This document shows positions 52,844 to 61,879 of a DNA stretch of 64,000 nucleotides, piece by piece (position 1 is the stretch's first letter; each line of letters begins with the position of its first letter). The position numbers and the translations under genes are program-made. Under the pieces are notes generated by a model. The model ran no database searches, was not told the DNA's origin, and was given only the letters and a program-made list of their open reading frames with translations. The DNA is from Bacteroidota bacterium (GTDB taxonomy: Bacteria > Bacteroidota > Ignavibacteria > Ignavibacteriales > Melioribacteraceae): assembly GCA_023397505.1 (NCBI GenBank), contig JAEWUC010000007.1, positions 248,001-312,000 on the forward strand, in the 5' to 3' direction.

Positions 52844-53761
52844 TTGCATTCAACAATTCTAATATTTATAGATGGTGTTGGGATAGGGAAAAGGGATTTT
52901 GAAAACAATCCTTTCTTTAAGTACGGGTTTAAAACATTCACTGAAAATTTTGGAGAGATTCCGCATCTCGGAAATCAAAAACTTAAATGTAAAAAAGGAT
53001 TTGTGTTTCCGGTTGATGCATCGATGGGTGTGCCCGATATTCCGTTAAGCGGTACGGGCCAAACCTCAATATTCTGCGGTGTAAATGCATCTAAAATGAT
53101 TGGTAAACATTTCGGGCCCTATCCTTACTCCACTCTTGTTCAGATAATAAAGCAAAAGAATATTTTTCATGAATTCAAAAAAAGAAGAAAAAAAGTAGAG
53201 TTTGTGAATGCATATCCCAAACAGTTTTTTCAATATATAAATTCCGGCAGAAGAAGATTGAGCGTTACAACTTTAAGTTGTTTGTTGAGTGGAATTAAAT
53301 TGAATAAAATTGCTGATCTTAGAAATGGCAAAGCTCTCGCAGCGGATATTGATAATATCAGATTTGTCGAAAAAATGAATTATAAATTGAATATTCTTTC
53401 GCCCCAAGCAGCCGCAAAACGTTTGCTTAGAATCGGTTGTAAAAATCATCTTACAGTCTTTGAAATATTTCATACTGATCATCACGGGCACGGCAGGGCA
53501 GTTGAATACCTTGAACACACAATTAAAGTACTCGATGATTTCCTTTTGTGTTTAACAAAGAATTTGAAAGATGAAATGACTTTAATTGTTTGTTCCGATC
53601 ATGGAAATTTTGAAGACTTATCTATTAAAATGCACACATTAAATCCTGCGCTGGGCATGACTTTCGGAAAATATTCATACGAACTTTCAAAGAAGATTAA
53701 AAAACTTTACCATATAAAACATGCTATCATGGAGATGTATGGTTGGAAAGATACCCGTTAA
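52844..53761 (+). CDS. Metalloenzyme of the alkaline phosphatase/phosphoglycerate mutase superfamily
   Basis: This 305-residue protein starts at a TTG with a weak AGG-type ribosome site. Superfamily marks are FIDGVGIG at the start (metal aspartate), LSGTGQTSIFCG (nucleophile threonine region as in TGQTS), the HTDHHGHGRAVEYLE segment and SDHGNFED near the C-terminus. It resembles iPGM-like or phosphopentomutase-like enzymes but is shorter than either. The exact reaction is unknown. Its 3' end overlaps the comEC start by 19 bases. Confidence 0.75.
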   Translation: MHSTILIFIDGVGIGKRDFENNPFFKYGFKTFTENFGEIPHLGNQKLKCKKGFVFPVDASMGVPDIPLSGTGQTSIFCGVNASKMIGKHFGPYPYSTLVQIIKQKNIFHEFKKRRKKVEFVNAYPKQFFQYINSGRRRLSVTTLSCLLSGIKLNKIADLRNGKALAADIDNIRFVEKMNYKLNILSPQAAAKRLLRIGCKNHLTVFEIFHTDHHGHGRAVEYLEHTIKVLDDFLLCLTKNLKDEMTLIVCSDHGNFEDLSIKMHTLNPALGMTFGKYSYELSKKIKKLYHIKHAIMEMYGWKDTR

Positions 53762-56139
53762 TTAAATTTGTATTGATTTTTATTCTTGGCATTATTCTTC
53801 AGTACCTCTTTTTAATCGAAGGGATTGTAATCTATTTTATCTGTGTCTCTGCAACGTTCATTTTTGTATTACTCTCTTTGCTTAGAAAGTACAACATTTC
53901 GGTATTCCAAAACATTTTATTAATAATTGCAATCTCAGCATGCGGCGCTTCATATTATACAATAATGAAAAATGATTGCGCCGATTACCCATTCACCGAA
54001 CCTAAAATTAAAAATGCTGTTGTAATTGGGAATATATCCTCAATCGATTTATTAAAAAAAGATAATCTTGTTTTTGAGGTTGATGCTGACACAACTTTTT
54101 GGGATGACGATATCTATGCTGAAGATATTTCTATTCGTTCACGTATTAAATTATCTCAAAGGCAATTAAGAGAAATTTATAACAAGATTGGAGTCGGTAA
54201 TAGAATAAAAATTATTGGGACAATTATAAGACCGCGAAACGAAAGAAATCCGGGTGAATTTGATTATCAAAAATATTTATCGCAGCAGGGGATATCATGC
54301 ATAATTAATGTTTATAAAAAAGATGATTTTGTAATTCTCTCGAACGAGACTTCGGTTTTATCGAATTCAATTCATTCTGTTCGAAAAAGTATTGATGCGG
54401 TTATTTCAGCAACACATAATTCTTCAACATCTGCTCTATTGCGCGGATTACTTCTCGCGGATAAAAGTTTAATAGAAAACGATTTACGTAATGAATTTGT
54501 GAACGCAGGTGTAATTCATGTACTTGCTGTTTCCGGGCTTCATGTTGGTTTTGTAATCCTAATTTTCATATTTCTATTTAGAAGAATGAATGTGTACTTA
54601 CGTTTTGTTTTAACAGTACTCGGATTGTTTTCATTTATGATAATTACAAATACGCCGGCTTCAGTTACGCGAGCGACAATTATGGCAATCTCGATGCTAA
54701 TAGCTCCGATTGCGGGAAGAAATTACAACAGCATCAACTCATTGGCTTTATCTGCATTAATAATTCTGTTGTTCGATCCGTCGCAATTATTTAACCCGGG
54801 ATTTCAATTGTCATTCTCAGCAGTGCTGTCTATTGTTATTATTTATCCCAAGATGAGTAAAAGCATTTTGAAGTGGAGTATAAAATCAAAAGTCATCAGT
54901 TATTTACTATTATTCTTCTCGGTTTCATTCGCCGCCCAGGTTGGAACGCTGCCATTTACTTTAGCATATTTTCATCGTTTATCTCTTGTTGCTTTTGCAG
55001 CAAATTTAATAGTAATCCCTTTAATTGGCGTGATTGTCGGATTGGGAATATTTACGATTGTAATTGCCCAGGTATTTGCAAGCTTGTCTTTATATTATGC
55101 TTCTGCAAATGAATTGCTAAGCTATATTTTATTCAGTGTCGTTGTTTTCTCAGGCAGTTTATCATTCTCATATTTAACAGTTAGCCAATTTTCAATGCTG
55201 GATTCAATCATTTTTTATCTCTCATTAGGAATGATTTTAACATTATGGAATAGACTAAATTCTACTGCTGCAAAAGTAATTTTTATGATTCTAATTATAT
55301 CGAATTGCCTTGTATGGTTTTCAGTTGATAATTACAAATTACTTCCCGATAACAAATTATCTGTTGTTGCAATTGATATTGGGCAAGGTGATTCTTTCCT
55401 GATCAAATTTCCAGACGGCAAATACGCATTAATTGACGCAGGCGATGCAACTCAATACTTTGATAACGGTGTGAATGTAATTGCCCCATTATTGGAAAGA
55501 CTCGGTATTGATAAAATTGATTATGGCTTTATAACTCATATCGATAGTGATCATTTTATGGGATATTATACAATTGTAAAGAAGCATCTTATCAAAGAAA
55601 TTATAAAACCTCAATTCGATCCATCATCTCAAAAAGATATTGATTTTGAAAAATTTTTAAGAAACATGAATATTCCCATTCATTATCATTCTAAAAACGC
55701 GGATAAGATTGGCGGTGCGGCAGTTTATATGCTCAACGATACAACCGACAATTTTTATTATACTTTAAGCAGTAACGATAAAAGCGGTGTGTTAAAAATT
55801 GCTTATGGCAAAACTTCATTCCTTTTTATGGGTGATGCAGGAATAAAAACAGAAAAATATTATCAAAAAAAATATGGAAGTTTTCTTAAAGTCGACGTTT
55901 TGAAAGCCGGGCATCACGGAAGCAAAACAAGTTCGAGCGAATCATTTGTCAATTTGGTTAAGCCGAAACTTGCTATTATTTCAGCAGGTGTCGCTAATAA
56001 ATTCAAACATCCGCACAAAGATGTTATAGAAAGGTTTGAACGACACAATGCAAAAATATTACGCACTGACTTATCCGGTGCTATAATTCTTCAATCTGAC
56101 GGCTATGAAATAAAAAATATAAGTTGGAATAAAGAGTAA
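53743..56139 (+). CDS. comEC: ComEC/Rec2 DNA-uptake channel protein
   Basis: This 798-residue protein has an N-terminal soluble region (OB-like, GNRIKIIGTIIRPRNERNPG), a polytopic competence domain (VIHVLAVSGLHVGFVILIF, TPASVTRATIMAISMLIAPI) and a C-terminal MBL-fold domain (DIGQGDSFLIKFPDGKYALI, HIDSDHFMGY, KAGHHGSKTS). These three parts define ComEC, the inner-membrane channel for single-stranded DNA in natural transformation. The start is TTG with GGAG upstream. No in-frame ATG lies near. The other competence genes are not in this window. Confidence 0.94.
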   Translation: MERYPLIKFVLIFILGIILQYLFLIEGIVIYFICVSATFIFVLLSLLRKYNISVFQNILLIIAISACGASYYTIMKNDCADYPFTEPKIKNAVVIGNISSIDLLKKDNLVFEVDADTTFWDDDIYAEDISIRSRIKLSQRQLREIYNKIGVGNRIKIIGTIIRPRNERNPGEFDYQKYLSQQGISCIINVYKKDDFVILSNETSVLSNSIHSVRKSIDAVISATHNSSTSALLRGLLLADKSLIENDLRNEFVNAGVIHVLAVSGLHVGFVILIFIFLFRRMNVYLRFVLTVLGLFSFMIITNTPASVTRATIMAISMLIAPIAGRNYNSINSLALSALIILLFDPSQLFNPGFQLSFSAVLSIVIIYPKMSKSILKWSIKSKVISYLLLFFSVSFAAQVGTLPFTLAYFHRLSLVAFAANLIVIPLIGVIVGLGIFTIVIAQVFASLSLYYASANELLSYILFSVVVFSGSLSFSYLTVSQFSMLDSIIFYLSLGMILTLWNRLNSTAAKVIFMILIISNCLVWFSVDNYKLLPDNKLSVVAIDIGQGDSFLIKFPDGKYALIDAGDATQYFDNGVNVIAPLLERLGIDKIDYGFITHIDSDHFMGYYTIVKKHLIKEIIKPQFDPSSQKDIDFEKFLRNMNIPIHYHSKNADKIGGAAVYMLNDTTDNFYYTLSSNDKSGVLKIAYGKTSFLFMGDAGIKTEKYYQKKYGSFLKVDVLKAGHHGSKTSSSESFVNLVKPKLAIISAGVANKFKHPHKDVIERFERHNAKILRTDLSGAIILQSDGYEIKNISWNKE

Positions 56140-56176
56140 GCGGGGATTATATTTTGATCAACAAAATAATTCTACT

Positions 56177-57193
56177 ATGACAATTCACGAAAATTATTCT
56201 CTAAAAAACCTGCACACATTTGGAATTGATGTAAAGGCCAAACATTTTGTTGAAGTTTTTGAAGAATACGAATTTATTAATTTTCTAAAAGATGGAAATA
56301 GGTTTAAAAACAATCTTTTGCTGATTGGAGAGGGCAGTAATTTATTATTTACAAAAGATTATGAAGGTACTGTACTAAAATATTCCAAGGAAGGGATTGA
56401 AATTATAGAAGAAACAGATGAAACGGTTCTGATAAAAACTGATGCTGGAGAAAAATGGGATAGTCTTGTAAATTTTTGCGTTGAGAATAATTACTATGGA
56501 ATTGAAAACATGGCTTTAATTCCAGGGTGTGTCGGTGCCGCCCCAATTCAAAACATTGGGGCTTATGGAGTTGAATTGAAAGATGTATTTGAATATTTGG
56601 AAGGATTCTATATTGATAGTTGTAATCGAAAAATTATTAAAAAGGACGAGTGTAATTTCGGTTATAGGAACAGTTTATTCAAAAATGACTTAAAAAATAA
56701 ATTCATAATTACTAAGGTTGTTATTCGTTTGAGTAAAAGTAAAAAAATCAATTTAACATATAGAGCGTTAAAAGATATTTTCCATAATAAACATCAAGAT
56801 GAAATAACAATTCAGCAGGTAAGTGAAGCTGTAAAACAAATAAGAGCAAGTAAACTGCCGGATCCTAAAATATACGGCAATGCAGGCAGCTTTTTCAAAA
56901 ATCCAGAAATCGACTCTAACCTTTTAAATCTATTGGAAAATAAGTACCCCGATATAGTTTATCATAAAATATCAGAAGATTCATATAAGATTCCCGCTGG
57001 ATGGTTAATTGAAAAATGCGGTTTCAAAGGAAAAAGAGAAGGCAACGTAGGGTGTTATGAAAAACAATCCCTTGTAATAATAAATTATGGCAACGCAAAG
57101 GGAAGTGAGATCAGAAATTTTTCAGAAAAAATTGTTGATGTGGTATATAAAAAATTTCAAATAAAACTTGAATCAGAAGTAACCATTCTCTAA
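56177..57193 (+). CDS. murB: UDP-N-acetylenolpyruvoylglucosamine reductase
   Basis: A 338-residue FAD-dependent enzyme of peptidoglycan synthesis, reducing UDP-GlcNAc-enolpyruvate to UDP-MurNAc. The FAD motif LLIGEGSNLLFTKDYEGTVL, the segment ALIPGCVGAAPIQNIGAYGV, NFGYRNSLFKN, GNAGSFFKNP (catalytic serine) and PAGWLIEKCGFKGKREGNVG are all present. The C-terminal glutamate region FQIKLESEVTIL is also typical. It is encoded apart from a mur/fts cluster, between comEC and a transporter. Confidence 0.95.
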   Translation: MTIHENYSLKNLHTFGIDVKAKHFVEVFEEYEFINFLKDGNRFKNNLLLIGEGSNLLFTKDYEGTVLKYSKEGIEIIEETDETVLIKTDAGEKWDSLVNFCVENNYYGIENMALIPGCVGAAPIQNIGAYGVELKDVFEYLEGFYIDSCNRKIIKKDECNFGYRNSLFKNDLKNKFIITKVVIRLSKSKKINLTYRALKDIFHNKHQDEITIQQVSEAVKQIRASKLPDPKIYGNAGSFFKNPEIDSNLLNLLENKYPDIVYHKISEDSYKIPAGWLIEKCGFKGKREGNVGCYEKQSLVIINYGNAKGSEIRNFSEKIVDVVYKKFQIKLESEVTIL

Positions 57194-57215
57194 CCAATTA
57201 TGCGGAGAGATTAAA

Positions 57216-58616
57216 ATGTCGGTACAAAAGAAGGAACCACAAAAAAGTATTCTACAAGAGACATGGAAAGAAATTACCCAACCATTCAAAGATTTACTTC
57301 ACACTTCACAAGCGTTGTTTGGTGTTAATCTTTCCTACCTGCTTGAAGGGCTTACATATTTTGGAGTTGTTGGGTTGCTGGCAATTTATTTTAATGAATA
57401 TACTCGGCTTGATGATATCCGTGCAGGTAATATGGTCGGATTTTTAACAGCGGGAATAACTTTTGCGATGCTTCTATTAGGGGCTACTGTTGATTGGATT
57501 GGACTTCGCAAAGCATTATTAATTGCTTTGTCGTCAATGCTCATCGGAAGAGTTTTATTATCAATTGCTCCTGAAGTTGGAGAACCGGGTTTATGGGGAA
57601 GCGGACATTTATTAGCTATGCTTGGTCTTCTTGGAATTGTTATCGGTTACGGAATTTACCAGCCTGCATGCTATGCCGGAGTGAAAAAATTAACAAATGA
57701 AAAAACCGCGGCAATGGGTTATGCAATGTTGTACGCAATTATGAATCTTGGCGGATTTTTACCGGGATTGATTTCGCCGCCTGTGCGTAAATCATTTGGA
57801 ATTATTGGTGTGTTCTGGGTTTATGTTGTTTTAACTGTTGTTGGTATCGGAGTAGTTTATTTCGTAATTACAAAGAAAGCTTACGATAAAGCCGTAGCCG
57901 ATGCCGGTAAAGATTTAACTGAAAGTGAGAAAGAAGACGAAGATGAATTAAAAAACATGAGCTTTAATGAAAAGGTGAAATTCTATCTTAAAAACTTTCC
58001 GCTAAGAGACCTTCGTTTTCTGTATTTTATTTTTATTCTTATTCCCGTACAAACTTTATTCGCACACAACTGGCTGACTCTGCCGCTTTATACAAGTCGT
58101 GCCTTCGATGGATTTGTGCAGGACAATTTTGAATTTTTTGTAAATCTTAATCCTATTTTAATTTTTATTCTTACTCCTATAGTTACTGCGCTTACTACAA
58201 AAAAGCATGCTTATACTATGATGATAATCGGCACATTCGTTATGGCTTTCCCGACATTTATACTTGCGTTGGGCCCGAGTATTTATACTTTAATGGCTTA
58301 TTTGATTATTATGACAATTGGCGAGGCAATGTGGCAGCCGAGATTTTTACAATGGGTTGCAGAAATTGCACCGAAAAATATGACCGGTATTTATATGGGG
58401 ATAGGTCAGTTCCCGTGGTTCTTAACTAAAATTGTTACGAGTTTATACTCCGGTTGGTTCTTAATGAATTATTGTCCTGCAGATGTACCTTCCTCGATGA
58501 TGAATACTGAAATGATGTGGTTGATCTACGGCGGTATCGCTGTATTAAGTCCGATTGGATTAATTTTTGCGAGGGGTTGGATGATGAAAGGATTTAAAAC
58601 AAAACACGGAGAATAA
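57216..58616 (+). CDS. POT/PTR-like major facilitator transporter
   Basis: A 466-residue protein with about twelve to fourteen membrane helices. The pattern NLSYLLEGLTYFGVVGLLAI near residue 39 resembles the POT helix-1 motif ExxERFxYY, here with GLTYFG. YAIMNLGGFLPGLISPP matches the POT signature around YxxINLGSxxxP. The central cytoplasmic loop is acidic and lysine-rich (about 220-250). POT proteins take up di- and tripeptides with protons, but members of this branch vary. The hairpin repeat at 58631 follows it directly. Confidence 0.8.
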   Translation: MSVQKKEPQKSILQETWKEITQPFKDLLHTSQALFGVNLSYLLEGLTYFGVVGLLAIYFNEYTRLDDIRAGNMVGFLTAGITFAMLLLGATVDWIGLRKALLIALSSMLIGRVLLSIAPEVGEPGLWGSGHLLAMLGLLGIVIGYGIYQPACYAGVKKLTNEKTAAMGYAMLYAIMNLGGFLPGLISPPVRKSFGIIGVFWVYVVLTVVGIGVVYFVITKKAYDKAVADAGKDLTESEKEDEDELKNMSFNEKVKFYLKNFPLRDLRFLYFIFILIPVQTLFAHNWLTLPLYTSRAFDGFVQDNFEFFVNLNPILIFILTPIVTALTTKKHAYTMMIIGTFVMAFPTFILALGPSIYTLMAYLIIMTIGEAMWQPRFLQWVAEIAPKNMTGIYMGIGQFPWFLTKIVTSLYSGWFLMNYCPADVPSSMMNTEMMWLIYGGIAVLSPIGLIFARGWMMKGFKTKHGE

Positions 58617-58630
58617 TTTGAGAGAAGAGT

Positions 58631-58686
58631 GCAGAGTGTAGAACTTAGAGTAGAGATGATTCTTCATTCTAAAATCTACATTCTGC
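58631..58686 (+). repeat. Short dispersed repeat, copy C, forming a 56-base hairpin
   Basis: GCAGAGTGTAGA pairs with TCTACATTCTGC (11 of 12, the odd pair a G-U wobble in RNA). Inside, TTAGAGT pairs with ATTCTAA, again with one wobble. ATTCTTCATTCTAA in the second half is the exact reverse complement of TTAGAATGAAGAAT at 12361. It lies between two transporter genes and may stabilise, pause or end the transcript. No strong T run follows at once. Confidence 0.7.
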
Positions 58687-58698
58687 ATTTATATTTTT

Positions 58699-59925
58699 AT
58701 GACAACATTTCATTATGCATCTTTATTTATAATACTTTTTACCTTGTACGGAATAGCAATAGGTAGTTATCCGAAATTCCGTATGAACCGCGCTACGATT
58801 GCTTTGGTAGGTGCTGCAGCATTGATTTTTATCGGCGCAATTAAACTTGAGGAAGCTTATGATGCTGTTGATCTAAATACAATTCTTTTATTATTCGCGA
58901 TGATGATAATTAACGGCAATCTGCGTATTAGTGGATTCTTTAAACTCATTACTCAACGGATTATTAAAATTGCTAAAACACCTTCACAACTTTTATCATT
59001 AATTATAATTTCTTCAGGAATCCTTTCAGCTTTTTTCTTGAATGATACAATTGTAATAATGTTTACGCCGCTCGTTATTGAAATTACAATTACTCTAAAG
59101 AGAAATCCTATACCTTATTTAATCGGATTAGTAACTGCCGCGAATATAGGTTCATCGGCTACTATAATCGGCAATCCTCAAAATATGATTATAGGCATTT
59201 CATCCGGTATTTCATTTTCTAAATATGCTTTATATCAAACACCGGTAACATTAGTAGGACTAATTATAATATGGATTGTAATAGTAATTATTTACCGCAC
59301 AGAGTTTATTAAAATACGATTTGGGGAAATTGAAATCCTTCCTATTAAACCATACAAACCTTTATTCATAAAAAGCATAATTGCTTCTTCGTTAATGATA
59401 ATTGCATTCTTTGCTGGTATGTCCATCCCGCTTGCGGCTTTAGGCGGTGCGGCAATTTTATTGATAACACGAAGATTAAAACCAGAAAGAGTTTTTAATG
59501 AGATCGATTGGGGACTTCTCGTTTTCTTTTCCGGTTTATTCATTGTTACTAAATCAATTGAAACTGCAGGCTTCGGGAGATATCTTTCTTTAACATTAGA
59601 ACCATTATTATCACAAAGCATACTATCATTTACAGTTTCATCGGCTTTGGTCAGCAATATAGTTTCAAATGTACCTGCTGTTTTACTTTACAGACCTTTC
59701 ATTCCAAACATGCCTATTCCAGAACAAGCTTGGTTGATACTTGGAATGGCAACTACACTTGCAGGCAATCTTACATTAATAGGGTCAGTTGCCAATTTAA
59801 TTGTTGCGGAAACAGCAAAAAAATATTCTGTAAAATTAACATTTGGTGAATATTTAAAAGCCGGAGTGATAATTACAATTTTTTCTATTGCGGTTGGAGT
59901 TATTTGGTTTGATTTTATCTTTTAA
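58699..59925 (+). CDS. ArsB/NhaD-type ion transporter
   Basis: This 408-residue protein has about eleven hydrophobic segments of the ArsB/NhaD (ion transporter) superfamily. Features include LLLFAMMIINGNLRISGFFK, FFLNDTIVIMFTPLVIEIT, ANIGSSATIIGNPQNMIIG and TLAGNLTLIGSVANLIVAE, the paired re-entrant motifs with conserved proline and asparagine. Members export arsenite or exchange sodium for protons or carry dicarboxylates, and sequence alone does not separate these. No arsenic genes stand nearby, so an NhaD-like or anion role is as likely. Confidence 0.85.
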   Translation: MTTFHYASLFIILFTLYGIAIGSYPKFRMNRATIALVGAAALIFIGAIKLEEAYDAVDLNTILLLFAMMIINGNLRISGFFKLITQRIIKIAKTPSQLLSLIIISSGILSAFFLNDTIVIMFTPLVIEITITLKRNPIPYLIGLVTAANIGSSATIIGNPQNMIIGISSGISFSKYALYQTPVTLVGLIIIWIVIVIIYRTEFIKIRFGEIEILPIKPYKPLFIKSIIASSLMIIAFFAGMSIPLAALGGAAILLITRRLKPERVFNEIDWGLLVFFSGLFIVTKSIETAGFGRYLSLTLEPLLSQSILSFTVSSALVSNIVSNVPAVLLYRPFIPNMPIPEQAWLILGMATTLAGNLTLIGSVANLIVAETAKKYSVKLTFGEYLKAGVIITIFSIAVGVIWFDFIF

Positions 59926-59937
59926 AAGGGAAGGAAA

Positions 59938-59958
59938 GCGCAGAAAAATATTCTGCGC
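59938..59958. terminator. Hairpin between convergent transporter and ybjQ-like genes
   Basis: A perfect eight-base stem GCGCAGAA/TTCTGCGC with a five-base loop lies in the 40 bases between convergent genes and probably terminates transcription in both directions. The T runs on either side are imperfect. Confidence 0.7.
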
Positions 59959-59965
59959 TGCAATT

Positions 59966-60289
59966 TTAATCTTCCATTAAAACAGCGGTACCGCATGCCG
60001 AAACCATCAACATGCTTCCGCCTTGACCTATTGTTTCGTAATCAAGATCAACAGCAATAACTGCGTTGCCGCCCAAAATTTTTGCCTGGTCAAGCATCTC
60101 GGAAATTGCAATGTCTTTTGCTTGCCGTAATTCTTGTTCATAAGCCGCCGATCTTCCGCCGACTATATCCCGAATGCTTGCAAAAATATCTTTAAAGATA
60201 TTCGCACCGAGAATTGCTTCGCCGGAAACTAATCCTAAATACTTAACTATTTTTTTACCTTCTACAGTGTTGGTTGTTGTTATTAGCAT
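59966..60289 (-). CDS. YbjQ/UPF0145 family protein
   Basis: The 107-residue sequence has the family pattern MLITTTNTVEGKKIVKYLGL, then GEAILGANIFKDIF, ARQAKDIAIxEM-like middle and GGNAVIAVDLDYE with the end MLMVSACGTAV. Members form small pentameric beta-barrel-like assemblies and are suspected to bind metals. The function is not known. AGGGG stands ahead of the ATG. The AAA gene upstream ends 53 bases before this start, so the two may share a transcript. Confidence 0.85.
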   Translation of the reverse strand: MLITTTNTVEGKKIVKYLGLVSGEAILGANIFKDIFASIRDIVGGRSAAYEQELRQAKDIAISEMLDQAKILGGNAVIAVDLDYETIGQGGSMLMVSACGTAVLMED

Positions 60290-60342
60290 TTTCCCCTCAA
60301 GGTTTTATTTTGTTCTATTTCAAAATAATAAATAATTATAAA

Positions 60343-61848
60343 TCACGTATATAATTCTTCATCATCTTTTTCATCTTCATCGCCTTTGGAAAACATACTG
60401 CTCAGCATATCTTTGAATTGTGTACCAAATTCCAATTTATGTTTGCTCAACAATGAGTACTCCGATAGACCGTGAAGTACAAATTCCATTAGCAATTGCT
60501 TTTCATTATCAGTTAGGTTAGGATGATATTTATTCACCAAAGCTTTAAGTCCCGGAATTGACTTAAGAATATTTGAATAATCATCATTAGATAAATTATT
60601 CAACAAGTCTATTTCATTGCCTTTTGAAAACCAATTTATAATTTCCTGATACGGATTTTGTTCATGTGTCCTTTTTATTTTATCCGGACTTGGGAAATAA
60701 TGTTCGAATTGAGTTTTGATTGCTTTGCCGATTAGAATGTGAGCCACTTTAATTGGGCCTTCCTGTTCACCTTCATAAACCAATTCTACTTTCCCGGTGA
60801 TTGATGGAATTATTCCTATAAAATCCGAAATGCGAAGCGTTGTTTCTTTTTCATTGTTGATTAGAATTCTCCGCTCAGCAGTACTAACAATATTTTCTAG
60901 AGCGGAAATTGTGAGGCGTGCCGAAACCCCGCTTTTGGAATCCACGAACTCGCTCTCACGTGCTTCGAATGCAACTTGCTCAATTAGGTTTTTTACCAAT
61001 TCAGGAATCAAAATTTTATCTTTTCTTTCTGAAGAAATTTTTGCTTCCTGTTCGGTTATTTTTTTTGAAACAGAAATTGATTTCGGATAATGGGTTAAAA
61101 TCTGCGAGTCGATTCTATCTTTAAGAGGTGTTACAATTGAACCTCGATTTGTATAATCTTCAGGGTTTGCAGTAAAGATGAATTGAACGTCGAGAGGAAG
61201 CCGGATTTTAAAGCCTCGTATTTGAACATCTTTCTCTTGAAGCAAATTAAAGAGTGCTACTTGAATTCTTGCCTGAAGATCGGGCAGTTCATTAATAACA
61301 AAAATACCTCGATTAGAACGGGGGATAAGTCCAAAGTGAATTACTCTTTCATCCGAATAATGAAGTTTAAGAGCAGCCGCTTTAATTGGATCAACATCAC
61401 CAATCAAATCTGCAATTGTTACATCGGGTGTCGCCAATTTCTCCGTGTATCTTTCATTCCTGTGAACCCATTCAATCTGCATTTGATCGCCCATTTGTTC
61501 AATTTCATCTTTACCAAATCGGGAAATCGGGTTGAATGGGTCGTCATAAATTTCCGAACCGGAAATGATTGGTATGAATTCATCAAGAAGGTTTATCATC
61601 AATCTTGCGATTTTAGTCTTTGCCTGTCCTCGCAAACCTAGAAGGATAATATTATGTTTTGAAAGAACAGCTGTTTGTATTTCGGGAATTACAGTATCAT
61701 CATAACCTATAATTTCCTCAAATGGATTTTTATTGGTTTGCAAAATCTCAATAAGATTTTTCCGCATTTCGTCTTTAACCGATAAAGATTTGTAACCGGA
61801 ATTTTTTAATTCGCCGAATGTTTTGATTGTTGTTAAATCAAGATTCAT
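60343..61848 (-). CDS. MoxR/Mg-chelatase-like AAA+ ATPase
   Basis: The start is the ATG at 61848 with GGAGAA before it. A TTG four codons upstream overlaps that ribosome site and is not used. The 501-residue protein has a P-loop GLRGQAKTK, a Walker B-like region GIFVINELPDL, and the sensor segment FIFTANPEDYTNRGSIVTPL, then KDRIDSQI, as in the Mg-chelatase ChlI/MoxR class. The last 130 residues are helical and acidic. With the VWA gene upstream it forms the classic AAA-VWA chaperone pair. The target protein is unknown. Confidence 0.88.
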   Translation of the reverse strand: MNLDLTTIKTFGELKNSGYKSLSVKDEMRKNLIEILQTNKNPFEEIIGYDDTVIPEIQTAVLSKHNIILLGLRGQAKTKIARLMINLLDEFIPIISGSEIYDDPFNPISRFGKDEIEQMGDQMQIEWVHRNERYTEKLATPDVTIADLIGDVDPIKAAALKLHYSDERVIHFGLIPRSNRGIFVINELPDLQARIQVALFNLLQEKDVQIRGFKIRLPLDVQFIFTANPEDYTNRGSIVTPLKDRIDSQILTHYPKSISVSKKITEQEAKISSERKDKILIPELVKNLIEQVAFEARESEFVDSKSGVSARLTISALENIVSTAERRILINNEKETTLRISDFIGIIPSITGKVELVYEGEQEGPIKVAHILIGKAIKTQFEHYFPSPDKIKRTHEQNPYQEIINWFSKGNEIDLLNNLSNDDYSNILKSIPGLKALVNKYHPNLTDNEKQLLMEFVLHGLSEYSLLSKHKLEFGTQFKDMLSSMFSKGDEDEKDDEELYT

Positions 61849-61879
61849 TAATTTCTCCAAACTTTATAATTGCAAAAAA

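Noticed and set aside
52373..52849. 158-codon minus-strand open frame
   Set aside because: Lies exactly antisense to dtd, which is a clear gene. Its translation has no domain.
12346..58690. CRISPR array or insertion sequence
   Set aside because: The repeated motif has only a few scattered copies without spacers, and no transposase or integrase gene is present.
61183..61641. 152-codon plus-strand open frame
   Set aside because: Antisense to the MoxR-like ATPase gene, no coding character.
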